A stretch of 64,000 bases of DNA from Massospora cicadina (taxonomy: Eukaryota; Entomophthoromycota; Entomophthoromycetes; Entomophthorales; Entomophthoraceae), in the NCBI GenBank assembly GCA_022478985.1, contig JAKSZP010009234.1, positions 62,001 through 126,000 on the forward strand, given 5' to 3'. A model generated the notes under the pieces. The model saw nothing but the letters and a program-made list of their open reading frames with translations, was not told the origin of the DNA and did not search any database. Position numbers and translations under genes: made by a program. Shown here piece by piece: positions 1 through 12,872 of the stretch. The stretch's first letter is position 1. Each line of letters begins with the position of its first letter.

Positions 1-837
1 CTAGACCAGATACCACAACATTTTGTGGAGCATACAATGCACTACAACTTTAGTTTGGATTGCTGATGGTATCAGCTCCCACATAGTTTTAGAAAATCAT
101 AATAATGACATACTCATCAGGTCAACTTCCTGAGAATTATTGTGTCAAATGCAATTTTCGGAGAACGCTCTAACAATTTTGGGTCAACCACTGCTCTTGG
201 TATATCAGAAGAGAGGAGAAATTTTCCTTAAGAAGTATAATAACATTTTATATTCAATTTACAATGATGGCATTAATCCCACCCAGTACAAGTTGTATGG
301 ATGAAAAAGCAGGGAAATGTCAGAGGAGTTTTAAAAAACCGTAGGATACCATTGAGAATGAAATATACAAAAACCATTCTACCTGGGAATGCAAATCATA
401 GTTAACACATGATTAACGCTAGAAATCCTTATAAGATTATAAGGAGAAGTCATTGGCCCAGGGATAAAGATGAGACTGGAGCCATAAATAGCTCCAGGTA
501 TTATAATGCCAGGCCACAGCAGAACATGAGTGCTACTGGCTAATATTAATGAAAAACTGACTAAAGTAGAGAAAAAATTAAGTCATCACATTTGTACAGT
601 AATATCTAATGGCCGAGATTAGAGAGTTCTATGATTTTAGAAAAGTTAACAGAGATAGGATTACCAATGGATGTCTCCAAAAATGTTAATGTACTTTTCA
701 ATCATGAGCAACTGGGTTATTTATCAGAATAACAACATGAGGAAGTGCTACAATTATTTGAGAAATATTGGGTGACATTTGCCCAGTATGATAATGACCT
801 TACATTTGCTAAAAATATTATTCATAAGGTTGAAACT

Positions 838-1560
838 GTGGAATATACGCATCTATGAATGAAACTTGTCCACCAGTCCAAGGCTGCTGAAGCAGTAGTC
901 AGTGAAGAAATAAGTTAACCAGTTAAGCATGGGCTCCTCATACTATCAACAAGTATATGTTTGGTTCTGATCCTTATATAAAGAATTAGGATGGATCAAA
1001 TTGTGTATTTATCTTTTACCACCAATTTTATAAAAGCACTAAAAAGGAATTATATCTACTTTTGATGAGCAATGATATTCTTAATCACCTAGAGGAAGCC
1101 AAGTATTTTTTTTGTGATGAATTTTGATCTTGGGGTATTGGCAGATAGACTTGCCAAAAGAAGAGCAAGAGAATGTGTTATAATCATCACACAATTATTA
1201 TACCAGCCAACGAGAATGCCCCAGGGAATGTATAACACACTGGAGACTTTCCAGAGGATAATGTATTCTATATTAAGTGATTTAAAGTCACCTTTCATTT
1301 TGGTGTATCTGGAAGACATCAACGTATTCAGCAGGACATTCAATGATCACTTGCAGAACTATGAGGAAGCATTCATGTGCCTACCAATGGCGAATTTTAA
1401 GATCAAGCTGAGGAGGTGCATATTTCTTTATTAAAGAGCCTGAATATTTGGGGTTTGTGATAAACTCAATCATATTGCAACTGAAACCACATATGATAAT
1501 GGCCATTGAATGGATGTTGACCCTGAAGAGCGTTTAAACATTTAAGTTTTTGGCAATGTC
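838..1560 (+). pseudogene. G1 reverse transcriptase relic
   Basis: Gypsy RT, which would copy element RNA into cDNA inside the virus-like particle. At 860-905 the text HQSKAAEAVVSEEIS matches the start of the G2 RT. The open stretch at 1114-1434 holds MPQGMYNTLETFQRIM (palm) and, at 1306-1320, YLEDI, the catalytic YLDD box with its first Asp changed to Glu. FSRTFNDHLQ follows, as is usual. The first third of the domain is scrambled by stops. The D-to-E change and the frameshifts make it inactive. The minus-strand open frame over the same bases is a shadow. Confidence 0.85.
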
Positions 1561-1737
1561 AGCTATCATCACCATTTTATCAAAATTTTCTGTAATCACC
1601 AATACATCATTTTACCTTGAAAAATATTAAAAAAGGATTTGTGCATAGTGAAGAGGCCCAAGAAGAATATAATGAGCTAAGAAAATAACTAATGACAAGT
1701 TATGTCTTTGAATAACCAAATTTAATCTGGTATTCAT

Positions 1738-2110
1738 CATTTATACAGATGCCTCATTAATGGAGATTGGCGCCGTTTTAAGTCAAGTAGATGATGACAG
1801 GTAAGAGCATCCAGTGTTATATGTGAGTAGGACATTGACGCCACCAGAAACAAACTACATCATGACAGGGCGCAAGTGCTTTGCAGCTAATTAAGTCTGT
1901 AAACAATCTTAAGTGTATATGCATGTGACACTTTTAGGTAATGACTAACCACTCATATTTAGCTTGTTGCATACCCTTAAGGAACCAGAGGGATGACTGG
2001 CTGGATTTGCTTTCAAACTACAAGCCTATGGTTTCAAAAGTTACACCAAGAAAGAACAGAGCATCAAATTGCTGATGGACTATCGAGATACCCGCCATTC
2101 AAGTTGTATA
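1738..2110 (+). pseudogene. G1 RNase H relic
   Basis: Downstream of the RT, YTDASLMEIGAVLSQ is read from about 1741, the TDAS catalytic start of Gypsy RNase H. HPVLYVSRTLTPPETNYI follows, a variant of the usual segment ending in the conserved NY. Later pieces (KEPEG near 1980, KLQAYGF near 2020) match the end of the domain. In-frame stops occur after VDDDR and several times beyond. In the family this domain removes the RNA strand after copying; here it is dead. Confidence 0.8.
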
Positions 2111-2169
2111 TCAGCAAACGGATGAACTATTCCAAGAGATGATCAAAGGTAATATTGGGGATAAACCCC

Positions 2170-3292
2170 AGGAAATTCATGCGCACTGAGGGAAGTGATA
2201 GAAATTACTGATATGAAGTTTGGACAGCTATACAAGTCGATTGACAGAAAATCATACTCATTCTCTAAGATGTTAGACAAGCTGAGATCATTCAAGCTGC
2301 ACACAAAGTCATCAGTCATGATGGCCTAAGAAAAACCATGCCAAATTTACGCCAGTATTACTGGGAATAAATATATTATGACGTAGTGGTTATATGGCTT
2401 GCTGTGTAGAATGTCAACTCCACAAACTACACATGAATGTGATGGGATACTGGTTAGTACGCCCTGGGTTTGCTTGGCATACAGTGTCAATAGACATAAT
2501 GGGACTCTTGAGTGTTAGTACTGCGAGAGTAAAGTAAAACATAGTCATGATAGACATCTAGATGGGTTGAGATAAAGGCCTTGAGTAGAGTAGATGCTAC
2601 AACCATAGAGAAAATCATACTGGACAAGTAGTATAATGACATGGATGCCTGCAAGTATAAGAAAATGATAATGGAACCAACTTTACATTCTACGTGAATT
2701 CAAGACTTAACAAACTAATGGGAATCCAAGGAGTGGTTTACATTTCCTTCCACCCAAAAATGAATGGAATGGTAGAAAGAGTCAATGGAACTCAGGATGC
2801 AACTCTACAAAAATTGGTAGTGGGGAAAACTTCTGCTTGGGGATTTTATTTGACTTCAGTTACCTTCACATAATATAAATTATCATATGGCAATGGGGAA
2901 AACGCCCTTTAAACTTTTATATGGACAAAGAGCCTCATTACCGCTGATTTTATCTTCATCAGTAAAACCAGCTTCAGGGTTGAGTGCATAGCAATACCCA
3001 ACCTGACTTTAATTATTATGATTAAACTGCAATAACAGGCATTCAACTTGATGCTGAAAAGAAAAATTTAAAGGAAAGAAGATGGATGATTATAATTTAC
3101 CCAGCGTTAAAGAGTACCATGTGGGAGATGAGGTAGCCTATTGCAATACCCATGGATATAGAAGAAGAAAAAATAGGAAGCCCTATGGTCCGTTCCATAC
3201 AAGATTATTGAAAATTTGGCAACAGATGCCTATATGATAAAAAACACCGTGGGTGGTAAATACTATACAGGGCCCATACTAAATACTTAGAG
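2170..3292 (+). pseudogene. G1 integrase relic with C-terminal tail
   Basis: Parts in order: HHCC-type N-terminal zinc segment (HDGLRKTMPNLRQYYW about 2314-2370, then CCVECQLHK about 2400-2426); DDE core with first Asp in SIDIMG near 2493, second in ENDNGTNF near 2661 and Glu in GMVERVNGT near 2775; then KTPFKLLYGQ near 2900. From 3186 the C-terminal tail reads IIENLATDAYMIKNTVGG, the region that in related elements precedes or includes a chromodomain. Frames change several times. All three acidic residues can be found, but not in one open frame. Confidence 0.85.
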
Positions 3293-3331
3293 TATTGGAT
3301 CTAGAAAAAAATTTCAAATTTTCTATAGGAT

Positions 3332-3530
3332 CGCTGAACTCACAACAATAGGTTAAGTCCCAGAGTGTTTTCTAAGTTCTAAGAGGGGACAGCAGAACCA
3401 TATATAAGTTGGTTAAGTTCCAAGAGTGGACTGCTGAACCATAATAGCTGTCTAAGTTAAAAAGGACCTCTGAACCAGGGTAGTGGAAAAGAAAAGTTGG
3501 ACCTCTGAAACTACTAATAGGTTAGGTCCC
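3332..3530 (+). repeat. Degenerate short tandem repeat in G1 3' non-coding region
   Basis: About five imperfect units of 35-60 bases, each opening with a variant of CTGCTGAACC and most carrying a variant of GGTTAAGTCC. A stray related unit appears near 4945-4965. It lies between the integrase end and the LTR, where Gypsy elements often hold non-coding tandem repeats. Confidence 0.65.
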
Positions 3531-4136
3531 ATTGCAAAAAAATAATAAAGGAAAAAGTAAAAAATAATATACAATAAAAAAACTAAGAGAAAAACAAAAA
3601 ATGTAAAACTTATATTAAAATATCAATTTTTATTTTGCTTCAATCAGAAACCTAGTGGTGTTCCCATATATCATTGGCAGGTTCAGCCTGGGTTAGAACT
3701 GGATCACCTTGAAGAAGCTCAAGAGAAAGGAGTTAAGTAAGATGTGCTCTGATTGAAAACAGAGATCCAGCCTGAGAGAGTGTAGGAACTAAGGAATTGA
3801 TGAAGCCAACAAAGTATATCATTTAATTGAGGCGGAGTCATAGAAGCCCAGCCTGGGGAATTACATGTTTTCCAGAAATATTTTCAGTGACAATGACCAA
3901 GATAGTCCTGGTACAGCATGGGGATTTAAAATTGCTTTAAGGAGGTGGCAGCGAGAAAGACAAAATGGACTAAAGCGCTAAGAAGAAGGACCATACAGAG
4001 ATGCATGGAGCACAGAAAGAAAAATGGACAATGATAAATTAAATTTAAACCATGCTGGTGGACTCAAGCTGGGAACAAAGTGGCGGCTGCTTCTGAAAAT
4101 CCATAAAGACTGGATAATCTGGTCAAGTGGGGGATG

Positions 4137-4344
4137 TGTTGGGATTTTAGTATGCCCACAACATCCAAATTAATCAATTATATAAACATCTTCTGGCCCA
4201 CTGGGGGATGAGACCCTCTGTGGATGAGGGAGTTATTATTTCATATGGCTACTATTGTTTGGTAAAATACATAAAAGCTTTACTTATCTTCCAGGATTTG
4301 ATTACGTTGGTCTACTAATGTTATATCAGGGATGATCCCTGACA
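4137..4344 (+). repeat. Probable 3' LTR of G1
   Basis: A purine tract (AAGTGGGGGA, about 4125-4134) is followed by TGTTGGGA at 4137. The block ends in TCCCTGACA at 4344, an imperfect inverted copy of the start. These are the expected PPT plus TG...CA ends of an LTR of about 208 bp. No second copy is in the window, so the call rests on termini and position only. Confidence 0.5.
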
Positions 4345-7300
4345 ATAAAAAATAATTTGATTATTTTTTATAGATTGATAATAAAATTATCTTGTAAGAG
4401 TCAATCAGAGTTTGTCACCAATTGACAAAGAAATTTATGAGTTGCTTGTCGTTGAAGATGCTTCTGATAGTAACTCACAAGTTAACCTTTAGGGAATGTG
4501 AACTTTTATTCGCGGGTAAAAGGTACCATTACCTAAGCAAATTGTTAGCCTAATAAGAGTAATATGCTGGGGTTGAGCAAAGGCATTGGGACATTCTCTT
4601 AGATTTAACCCAGAAGACGTCACATTTTAGTCAATGGTGGAATCTGACTAGAAGGATGAGGAAGATCAGATTTGTATGCAACTTTGGGGGTCAATCCATC
4701 AGGGATGGCTGATGTTTCTAAATTGGGTGCCAGGAGAAGAAATGGGCGCCAGATTCCCTATATTTTCCCTTGTACTTTATTAAAATAAAGCATATAGGGT
4801 TAATTTAAATATTTTGATATTTAGACTGTTATATAATTGTGTATTTTTTATCTTGATTTTAAAGTTTAATGATAAGATGTATGTTTGGATATACATTATA
4901 ATCAACATCTCCATGGGCTACTGCGTCAAGAGGGAAAGAGAGAATCTCTGAACCTATTAGTAGGTTAAGTTTACCAGAAGGAAAAGTTATACCAAGAAGT
5001 TCCCTTGATTTCCAGAAGTAAATTTAAGGATTAGGATAAGCACCAGATTGGCGTTGAAGACAACATTTAACTTAGATATAAGAAGTTCAACTAGGTTAAT
5101 AGTGTTAACACTATTACCAACCCATTCAATTATATTGTTAATTTACTACAACGCAAATATCAGAACCTGTAAAGTAGACTTGAAAACTAAAGCGAGCCAC
5201 ACAATTGAAAGTTTACACTTTGATGAACTACTGAGGGTAATTGAGTAGCTAGCTCTAAAAAGTTTATAATGATCCAGGTGGAAGCAGAGAGTGCTCAAAG
5301 ACTCTCCAGCTTAAAAGCTAGATGGCGTGAGATTCTGTCACTCCTCTAATGAATTACCTGTTGCAAAGAGTGCACAAAGTTGTCTTACGCCAGCCTCTGC
5401 ATTCATCACCCTGTACTAATGCCTCTTATGCTCACTTGCTTTCCGCTTGAACTGAACCCCTAGCTTTAACTTAATTCTGATTAAGGTCTCCTTATTGTCC
5501 ACAATTAAAAATCTCTAGATGCTATGGGTTCCTCCATTTCTATTTGGTCTGATCCCCATTCAACCATAACTGCTACCTGTTCTCTCTTTCAATGATTTAT
5601 TTATCCAAGTAGGGGGGAACCATACCTAAAATTGTACACATGTATGTGAGCAGGAGTTCAATTGCATCTCTCTGTTTAATTCAAATGCAGAAGGCGATTA
5701 TCGTGTTTATCTCCACAAAAAAGTGGAAATTAGGTGCTGTTGTGCCTTTCCTAACACTTCTTGAACAACTGTTTCTCTAGATAATAGCGCATATAAATTA
5801 TCTTGTTGCTCCCTTGTCTAAGGACCATCACGTTTGTCCCTCTTTTTCTGTAGATATTATGCAGCGCACTATAACTTCCCATAACTTCTCTTTCTTAGTT
5901 GCACCCTTGGTTAAATGGAATCCTTAAAATGGCGGAGGAATTGTCACATTTTGTTACATCTTATCAGTCCACAAGAGCAATAGCAACAGATTGTAAAAAT
6001 TTTAGAAAATGGGCTAGTGAAGGAAGGTCATAATTACCACAAAGACATTATATATTGGTTAAATATAACGATGATATCTAAAAAAATTAGTTATATTAGC
6101 ATTAGAAATAGTTTAGAACCTAGATAAAATTTGGGACTCAATCCATCCTATTGGAAATTTTATAAGGAATTGAATGCTTTCATTGTTTCCCACATTTTTT
6201 ATACTATTTTTGCCTTCAGTAAAAGGTTTTGTTGTTTCATGTCTGTTCTAGTTTATTTCTTCCCATATCATTTAAGCTATGAGATATGCAAACTTTATTC
6301 CCTAAGACGTATCTTCCTTCTGCATAATGATACCTGCTCTTAACTGACTAAGGTTGCCTTTTTAGTAAAATTGTTTTTATATTAATATCTCTTCACTTGA
6401 CAGGATAGAGAACCAACATGCATAAAAAATGGATTAAAACGGAAAATCCTTTGCATGAACCTATAAAATCCAAGCATCAGTTATGCAATTTTTAAAGAAG
6501 GTCAAATAGGTTATCAAATTTCTAAAATGATATCAAATCCATTGACATAATGCTTCAAGGATTCCAGAAATGTTTACAGAAGGGATTTGTGATCAATCAG
6601 ATGTAAAACACTTAGATTATGTACAAAGTCTTTCCTCCAAGAGGTATAGATATCAAAAGTTGCACAATAAAATATGTTCATTAGTTTAAATTCTCTTTTT
6701 TTCACCCTTTCACGATGTTTTATAACAAATTTATATTCAAGTAATATATTAGTTTTGTCATTAATTAAGGATTTTATTGAGCAATTTTTCATGGCAGCAG
6801 GATGATCATTAACAAGGTACTGGAAGCTTATCACAGAAGCGAGCATAAAGCGCTTTTTTGAGGAATACAATTAAAATTTTTTGGACATTTACTATGTGAA
6901 CATTCTTTGCAGGCTCATTGTTGAGATATTAAGATTAGTCAAGCATAGAAAAGAGGCTTGATTTACACTATCAATTTCTATTAAAATAATCGTATATATA
7001 AAATGATATTAGCATCATTACTGCATTGGCATTTATTTAAACAAAAAAGTAGCTCAAGACTAGTTACCTATGGCTGTTGGATGGTAATCTGACAGCTTAA
7101 AATATGCTGAGTTTATTTGTATATTGGAAAATTACCTATTAGTAAAATTAAATCTGTCTGATTTTACTCTACTAATTTCTCAATCATAGGACACTACAAA
7201 CATCTCAGCAAAGTATAGGCAGTGGTCAGGAGCCCGGTTGGGCTCGACAGTGAGCATTAGAAATATGCACTATCTTGCACAATTCATTGTGTAAAACTGC

Positions 7301-7694
7301 AAATATTTTCTAGAGATCTTATGGTATTTATTGAGTCAGTGTACAGTTCAAATGAGAAAGGAAGAAATGAAGGAAGCGTTCATCAAGCATATAGCTTTAG
7401 ACTGAGGTTACCTATTGTGATTAAGGTCAACATATTATTGAGTATAAGAATATCACGTTTTCGTAGAATATGAACAACATTACATTAAATCAAAAAATTG
7501 TCAAGATAATAAGTTATAACAAACATTGAATCCAACTGATATAAAATGTCTCATAAAGCTGAATATATAATAAACAATTTTACACTACTATTATTATAAT
7601 TTTGATTAGGGTTTTCTATCATCATATAAAGATACTGCAAAATTGAGAGATATCCCGTTACATTTATAAAAACATCTCAATTAGCACCAGTTTT
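4345..7694. other. AT-rich stretch without recognised gene
   Basis: No domain recognised on either strand. The short open frames (for example 5048-5248 and 6131-6343) have no motif and look like chance. A GGCGCCAGAT-like string near 4745 resembles an LTR primer-binding site, but nothing around it confirms this. Probably very old repeat debris. Confidence 0.5.
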
Positions 7695-7710
7695 AACATT
7701 CTGGTGCTCA
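7695..7710. repeat. Left target-site duplication of La
   Basis: AACATTCTGGTGCTCA, repeated exactly at 9633-9648. An exact 16-bp duplication marks a fairly recent target-primed insertion. Confidence 0.92.
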
Positions 7711-7757
7711 AACCTAATTACACTAAAGATAATATCTCTTTGCTTCTTCTCTTTAAC

Positions 7758-7779
7758 CGCTCAAAGTCACTTTTGAGCG
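7758..7779 (+). promoter_or_regulatory. 5' hairpin of La
   Basis: Perfect 8-bp stem CGCTCAAA/TTTGAGCG around the loop GTCACT. A hairpin with a CACT-containing loop stands at the same place in Lb, Lc and Ld with different stem sequence. Confidence 0.75.
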
Positions 7780-7832
7780 ATTTTAAATTTAAGTTAATTT
7801 ATCCACAGCCATCTGCCCAAACCTATTCTTTG

Positions 7833-9559
7833 ATGTCCTTGGCTCTGCCGCCTGCCACCCCAGTGTGGGGCTGCAGTGCACCCCCACCTAGTGTTTTCCG
7901 CCCTGAAGGCAAGCGCGTTTGGACAGGTTCAAACAGCCCGCCCACTGCTTCCAACCGTTTTGTCCCCCCATGAGACCTAGCACTCCACCTGGCGCGCATC
8001 CACCCTTCTCGCCCCCATCCTCTCGCCCACCCTCGCTTTGCTATTCGCTATTGCCTCAGAGTGGACTATGGACGTTTGTTCCCATATGCCGATAAGGCAA
8101 TTATTGACCTAGCCACTACAGCCTTTGCGCCAGCTGGCTTTATAGACTTCCGCCCTTTTAAGGGCTACTTTGACGTTGGGTTCCAATCTGAGGAGTTGCT
8201 GAAGCGGCAGCACAAACTCCTCTAATTTATAAAAAACCCCCATTCCCACAACCCGTACTCGCCTCCCTTCAGACACCACGCTAGTGGTATCCTTTGCAAA
8301 TCTCCCATCCCACCTTCCACCCCAGGTTTTGTATGACCAGTTGGTCGCGGGGCTCATGGCTTATGGCACTCAGCCCAACTTCATCTTTGCCATTCCTTCT
8401 GGTGCAGAACGCCTTGCTGCTCCTCGTGCAACAGCCACCATCATACCACACCACCCTACCATAGCCCAACAAATCCCACCCCGCGCTAGTGTGGCTGCAG
8501 CACCTGATCATTTCTTTTGGGCTTGGGTCAATAATGGTAGGCAGATTTGTTCCCTCTGCTTTGGCCTCGACCATGCAAAAAGAGCATGCCCTAAGGCCAA
8601 ATCCGCTGCTGCGGCTTCTGAGCCCCCTCTGGAGGTTCAGTGTGGGGCGCTTTGCTGCCCCCTCCCACCCTCCAGTCTCGTTCAGTGGGCCCACATGGAA
8701 AATCAGCCCCACCCAAAACCTCCATCCTCACTCTCCCACCTAAATCTACGCCAGCCAATCAGAGCAATGCTTGGAACAACATTCGTACCCAGGCAGCTGC
8801 CCATTCGCCCAATCCTACCCACTAAAATTTAAATGCCACTATTCCAGTGAACCAAAATCCATGGGATCTATTGGCTGAAACTGACGAATCAGGTAATATC
8901 CTTATTAGTAAGCATACAGGTCAACCTCTCTGCCATGGCAATTATGGTCGGGCAGAATTTTTCCTTCCTGACTTTGATGAAACCCCTACCCCTCGCCATT
9001 TTGCTCCTCTACCCAATACAACCCCCTTCCAAAGTGACCACCAGCTCGCCTTAGCTGCGGTGGCCTCTCCTCATTGCCCAAAACTACGCACCGCGGTGGC
9101 CCAGTCAGTGGCTCAGCTCCAGCATGGCCTGCCCACCATCTTCTTCCCCCTGACTTCCCTGAATCTCTCTGCAGTGATATCTCAAAATTATTTGATGATG
9201 CTGAAATTTCTGTTATGAATGTCGCAACACTTGCTTCATTCAACCCCTCAGCCAAAATCACCCGCCACAGTATCTCCCTTTTCACCCAACTTCCTGAAGC
9301 CCGCAAAGAAGCTGAAGTTCTCCTCGCAGCTTTTGTTGAGACACTTTCCCGTCATTATCTTGATGCAGAAGTGGAAAACTCCTACTACGCTGACCTCAGC
9401 CCCCACTATGCAGATGCCCCAACGCCCTGGCTCTCTGCTCTGATCCGGTACTGCAACCAACACCCCTTGATTGAGGCGGTATATCTGAAAACCAACCCCC
9501 GACCCCTCCTCACCCTCTGCCATGGTGGGTTAAGCAGTTTCTGCTTCCCACCTGGTTAG
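7833..9559 (+). pseudogene. La ORF1 (nucleic-acid-binding protein), frameshifted
   Basis: Corresponds to Lb ORF1. Start ATG at 7833 (MSLALPPATP). A TGA after FVPP at 7971 closes the first frame and a one-base loss near 8192 shifts it again. Coding then resumes as SFANLPSHLPP at about 8290 and reaches the knuckle CSLCFGLDHAKRAC (CX2CX4HX4C) near 8550-8592. A third frame (WDLLAETDESGN, about 8865) and a fourth (from about 9150 to 9559) carry an unrecognised C-terminal region. In LINEs such ORF1 proteins coat the element RNA. The long minus-strand frames over this region are shadows of GC-rich coding sequence. Confidence 0.8.
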
Positions 9560-9592
9560 TAGTTTGTTTTGCCATTTTGAGTGTTGTGATCA

Positions 9593-9619
9593 GTACTGTC
9601 CGTCCCCTGGTCAGCGTAC
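9593..9619 (+). promoter_or_regulatory. 3' hairpin of La
   Basis: GTAC...GTAC stem around the core TGTCCGTCCCCTGGTCAGC, 13 bases before the element end. In LINEs of the stringent type such a 3' stem-loop is what the RT recognises on its own RNA. Confidence 0.7.
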
Positions 9620-9632
9620 CTCGAATAAATCG

Positions 9633-9648
9633 AACATTCTGGTGCTCA
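9633..9648. repeat. Right target-site duplication of La
   Basis: Exact copy of 7695-7710. Confidence 0.92.
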
Positions 9649-12098
9649 CTAAAGGGGTAATGTTTCTTAAGATTTTAAAAAGTTTGATGCAACGATGGCT
9701 AAAAACAACCTCCACTATTGTCTTCAGAAAAAGAAACCCTTTTGAACCTATGGATCAAGGGGTGTCAGTACCAGGGTTAAGCTAGCTGAGTAGCTCTGAC
9801 AGCAAAAAATCTTATATTCCCTCCATTGAGTTAATTTCTGCCAAACCATTAGCAACCCAAACCATGTCACAGATGATCAATGTCTAACGCACAGTTTGAG
9901 GAGGTCATAGCATGGCTAATACATTGGTATCAGCTAACTTCTGTAGATACCAATGAAGCAAATATAGTTATTCCAACACTACAACATAAACTTCTCTACC
10001 AAAATTCAATGCATGTTCTAGGAGGTATCTATAAAGGTAATGAGCAATAACTTCAGATTTCAGAAACATCTGATTACAGTAATATGAGTTATGTCCATCC
10101 TTTGGTTCAACAAAACCAAAGCTTATAGCATGTCACCAAGTTGAGATTGTCAGTCTGGAAGAATTTATGTAAGCTCAAAAAAGACAAAACAAATTATTAG
10201 TAAAAAAGATCATAATGGCCTTACAGTAGATACTTAAAGTCATCTAATATAATTAGCGTTAGATAAACAACACACATAAGAAGCCAGAAGATTTATCAAA
10301 CAAATGAAGGGAAGCTTAATCATTGTGAAGGTGAGATGGACAGCTGAGGAGTGTCCTATCAATGGGTTGTTTATGTAAATAAATTTTCTCTCAAGTCAAG
10401 AAATATACTCATACAGAAGTATAACGTCACACAACCGCCAAACAAGCAATCTAAGAAGCCTACTAAATTATGGGTAGCTCAAATAACAAACTTGGCAAAG
10501 TTTTAGCCCATTACTTCAAACAGGTTGTAGGTTTCTTAATCAATTATTACTAGCAACTACAAGAGTTAGATCACTGAACATCAATAAAGGGGAGGAGTAT
10601 AAAAAACTTGGTAGACATAGAAAGGGGTATTGAACTCTAACAACAAATTAAATCAGATATTGAGTTTTATAAAACTGGGCAAATCTCATGGACAAAGATA
10701 AGAGGAGCTGACCAAGTAGAAACTAGAATTAGAGTACATCATCTATACATCAGTTAAAATTTTCATGTTTATTTGGACGGATAGTCCAAGATGAATGGCA
10801 GCATCATCTAGATAAGATGAACAAATTGTTAGGTTTTACTCTAGTTTAGGTGAAGCTTTAACTTTAGGCTTACAATTCATTTACACTTTAATCAATTTTG
10901 CTTTATTTATTTTTGCTATCATTATAGATTTATTATAACAAATAATGCTTTAACATTATTAAAGACCAAAAATTAATATTAACTTATCTATCAATGTTTT
11001 ATTGGGCAAAAGCCCAAAATCGTTACTAATACTTTATGTTAAAGTACTGAACAATTTCATTTAAAGCAAACACGTACACAATCAAACAAATTCAAATAGA
11101 TTTCCCCATTAGTGATTCATTGGCTGCTGAGACAGGGAATAATGCCTTAACTGAGCTAATTATACCTTGATGTTTTTTCTGAGGTTGTACTAAGTTTAAC
11201 TCTATTATGAGACCATTAAAAACCTTATGCCACCTGTTATGCTTTATTATCTATAGTTAATAAATGGCATATAATGGAAATCGTTTAACTACATTACTAT
11301 TATTGATATCATACCAGCTTTGGATAATTAAATATGATCTATTCCAATTCTGAACCTAAACTGTGCCATCACCTCCTGCATTCCTGAACCTACAGACACC
11401 TTCATACATGGTATCTGCCTTTCATCCATTGTAAATCTACTTTCCCTCAGGTAATTTAGATATTACTACACTTTTTAAAAAATAAAGTACTTTATGAAAC
11501 TTATAATTGTTTTTGTTTAAAAGTCCAATTTTTTAGGATTAAAAGAGCTCAAGCCCTCTAAAAATTTTAATTACCCCTTTACCTCCAGAGTAAGTTATGT
11601 TACAACTCAAGTTGTCTGACCTAGACACCTACAAAAAGCCAATAATGTATCATGGCTGGTTGCCAATAGCAGAAAAGCTGAGATACATTTGAGCTGATCT
11701 GAAGGACAACTTCGCCACTGTAGTATAACTCAGTCTGTCAAAGGAGCACGTAGTTTTCTTATCAATGACATGATTCTATCCAGATAGAATATTTGTTGTG
11801 AAGAGGATGAAATGCCTCCAACTAAAAGCATCCTAGCTGCCCTTAACCCACTTCCCACCCCTTGTCTATATGCAAAAATATGTACCCATGACTCTGACTG
11901 GCTCAGCTGGTAACCCCTACAAGATCTAATTCCACGCTGGTTTTCCCTGATGCAACTGCTACCCTGGTTATGCTGACTTACAACATCTTTTATTAAGAAT
12001 CAAAAGCCAAATAATTTTTTCTGCATCGCATGCTCAGCTGGACAACTATTCATGAGGTTTCTTCTAAAACAACCCTGCCAAATGTTTAATTTAGAAAG
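9649..12098. other. AT-rich stretch, no recognised gene
   Basis: No retroelement motif found on either strand. A short open frame at 9564-9785 spans the La end and is not credible. Repeat debris into which La was inserted is the simplest reading. Confidence 0.45.
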
Positions 12099-12858
12099 TG
12101 TTGAGTATCCATTTTTTTGCTTGATGGTGCTATGCCAAAGAAGCCCAACAGTTAATACTTGAAGCCATCTAAGACGCATGACAAGTATAGATATTACTTT
12201 AAAGGGTGCCAAGTCACCGCTTATTCCAGCCAGCTAAAGTATGATTCTATGGTAAGTATGGCGAAATGAACTTATTGATGCCAAGTACTGAAGCGAGATA
12301 TTGAATTAATAATGTACCTCTATTATAGTATAGAGTAGGGCTCTTTTTATGTCACAATTTACAATATAAACCCCAAAAGAAAAAGATTTAATAAAATTAA
12401 TGCAGGGGGAAATCTGAAAGGAAGATCTTCATCATGCATTGCATTCAGGATGTTATAAAGTATCTGTATCATATTTCTGATAGTTCAATATTGTAGTTGA
12501 ATGTACCAAGTTGGATGAGACTTTATATCACCTAGGTTGATTGTTGGGCTGATACTTGATTCTTACCCTTTTGCAGGTTCATCTTAATTTAAAGCCTCAA
12601 GTGCCACATTAGGCATTAATCGCCTGAACTTCCAATGGTTCTTATTATAATATAGTATTATTTCATCTCAGATTATCTTAGGCTTAACTTGGTCCAATAA
12701 ACTTTCCTTAGCAACAGGTTGAGCCTTATAACTACCAATTTTCTGTGTGATTAATTAAGTTAGCTTTTTCAACCCCTTCTTGAGTCTAGGCGCCAATTTG
12801 TTTGTGGGAGTTGACTGTTGGTATTCTTCCTATCATGTCAAATATCCTATATCTTACA
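12099..12858 (-). repeat. 3' LTR of T2 (without SINE)
   Basis: Starts TGTTGAGTATCCATTTTT, ends ATATCTTACA, 760 bp. It aligns along its length with 20797-21862, which carries an extra 309 bp (SINE plus duplication). Shared landmarks are TTGATGGTGCTATGCC near the left end and TCTAGGCGC...TTTGTGGGAGTTGA near the right end. Confidence 0.85.
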
Positions 12859-12872
12859 TCACCCCCTTCAAG
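12859..12872 (-). other. T2 polypurine tract
   Basis: On the minus strand a GAAGGGGGTGA purine run stands immediately before the LTR start TGTAAGATAT, where plus-strand DNA synthesis is primed in LTR elements. Confidence 0.7.

Larger units (their letters stand above)
1..4344 (+). mobile_element. G1: decayed Gypsy-type LTR retrotransposon, 5' part outside the window
   Basis: Relics of a Gypsy pol gene occur in canonical order on the plus strand: the end of the protease (about 85-130, motif NDILIR), RT, RNase H, integrase with its C-terminal tail, a non-coding 3' region, then a purine tract and a TG...CA repeat taken as the 3' LTR. Every domain is broken by stops and frameshifts. The order RT, RNase H, integrase is that of Metaviridae (Gypsy), not Copia. 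RT and integrase wording resembles that of G2 further right, so the two belong to related lineages. The 5' LTR and Gag lie before base 1. It cannot be autonomous now. Confidence 0.85.
7711..9632 (+). mobile_element. La: ORF1-only LINE-derived element
   Basis: Bounded by an exact 16-bp duplication. It has the same internal start (hairpin at 7758) and same 3' end (hairpin at 9593, then an AATAAAT-rich tail) as Lb, so both have defined ends rather than random 5' truncation. Inside is only a broken ORF1-type protein with a CCHC knuckle; no endonuclease or RT remains. In size and content it behaves like a half-LINE (the mammalian HAL1 is the known parallel), probably moved by the machinery of a related full LINE such as Lc or Ld. 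Confidence 0.88.

Noticed and set aside
1089..1343. 84-codon minus-strand frame
   Set aside because: Shadow of the G1 RT relic on the plus strand.
4137..4344. Matching 5' LTR for G1 inside the window
   Set aside because: No second copy was found; the element starts before base 1.
8281..8712. 143-codon minus-strand open frame (and its twin at 18008-18439)
   Set aside because: Antisense to the CCHC-bearing LINE ORF1; GC-rich coding sequence gives long shadow frames. No motif of its own.
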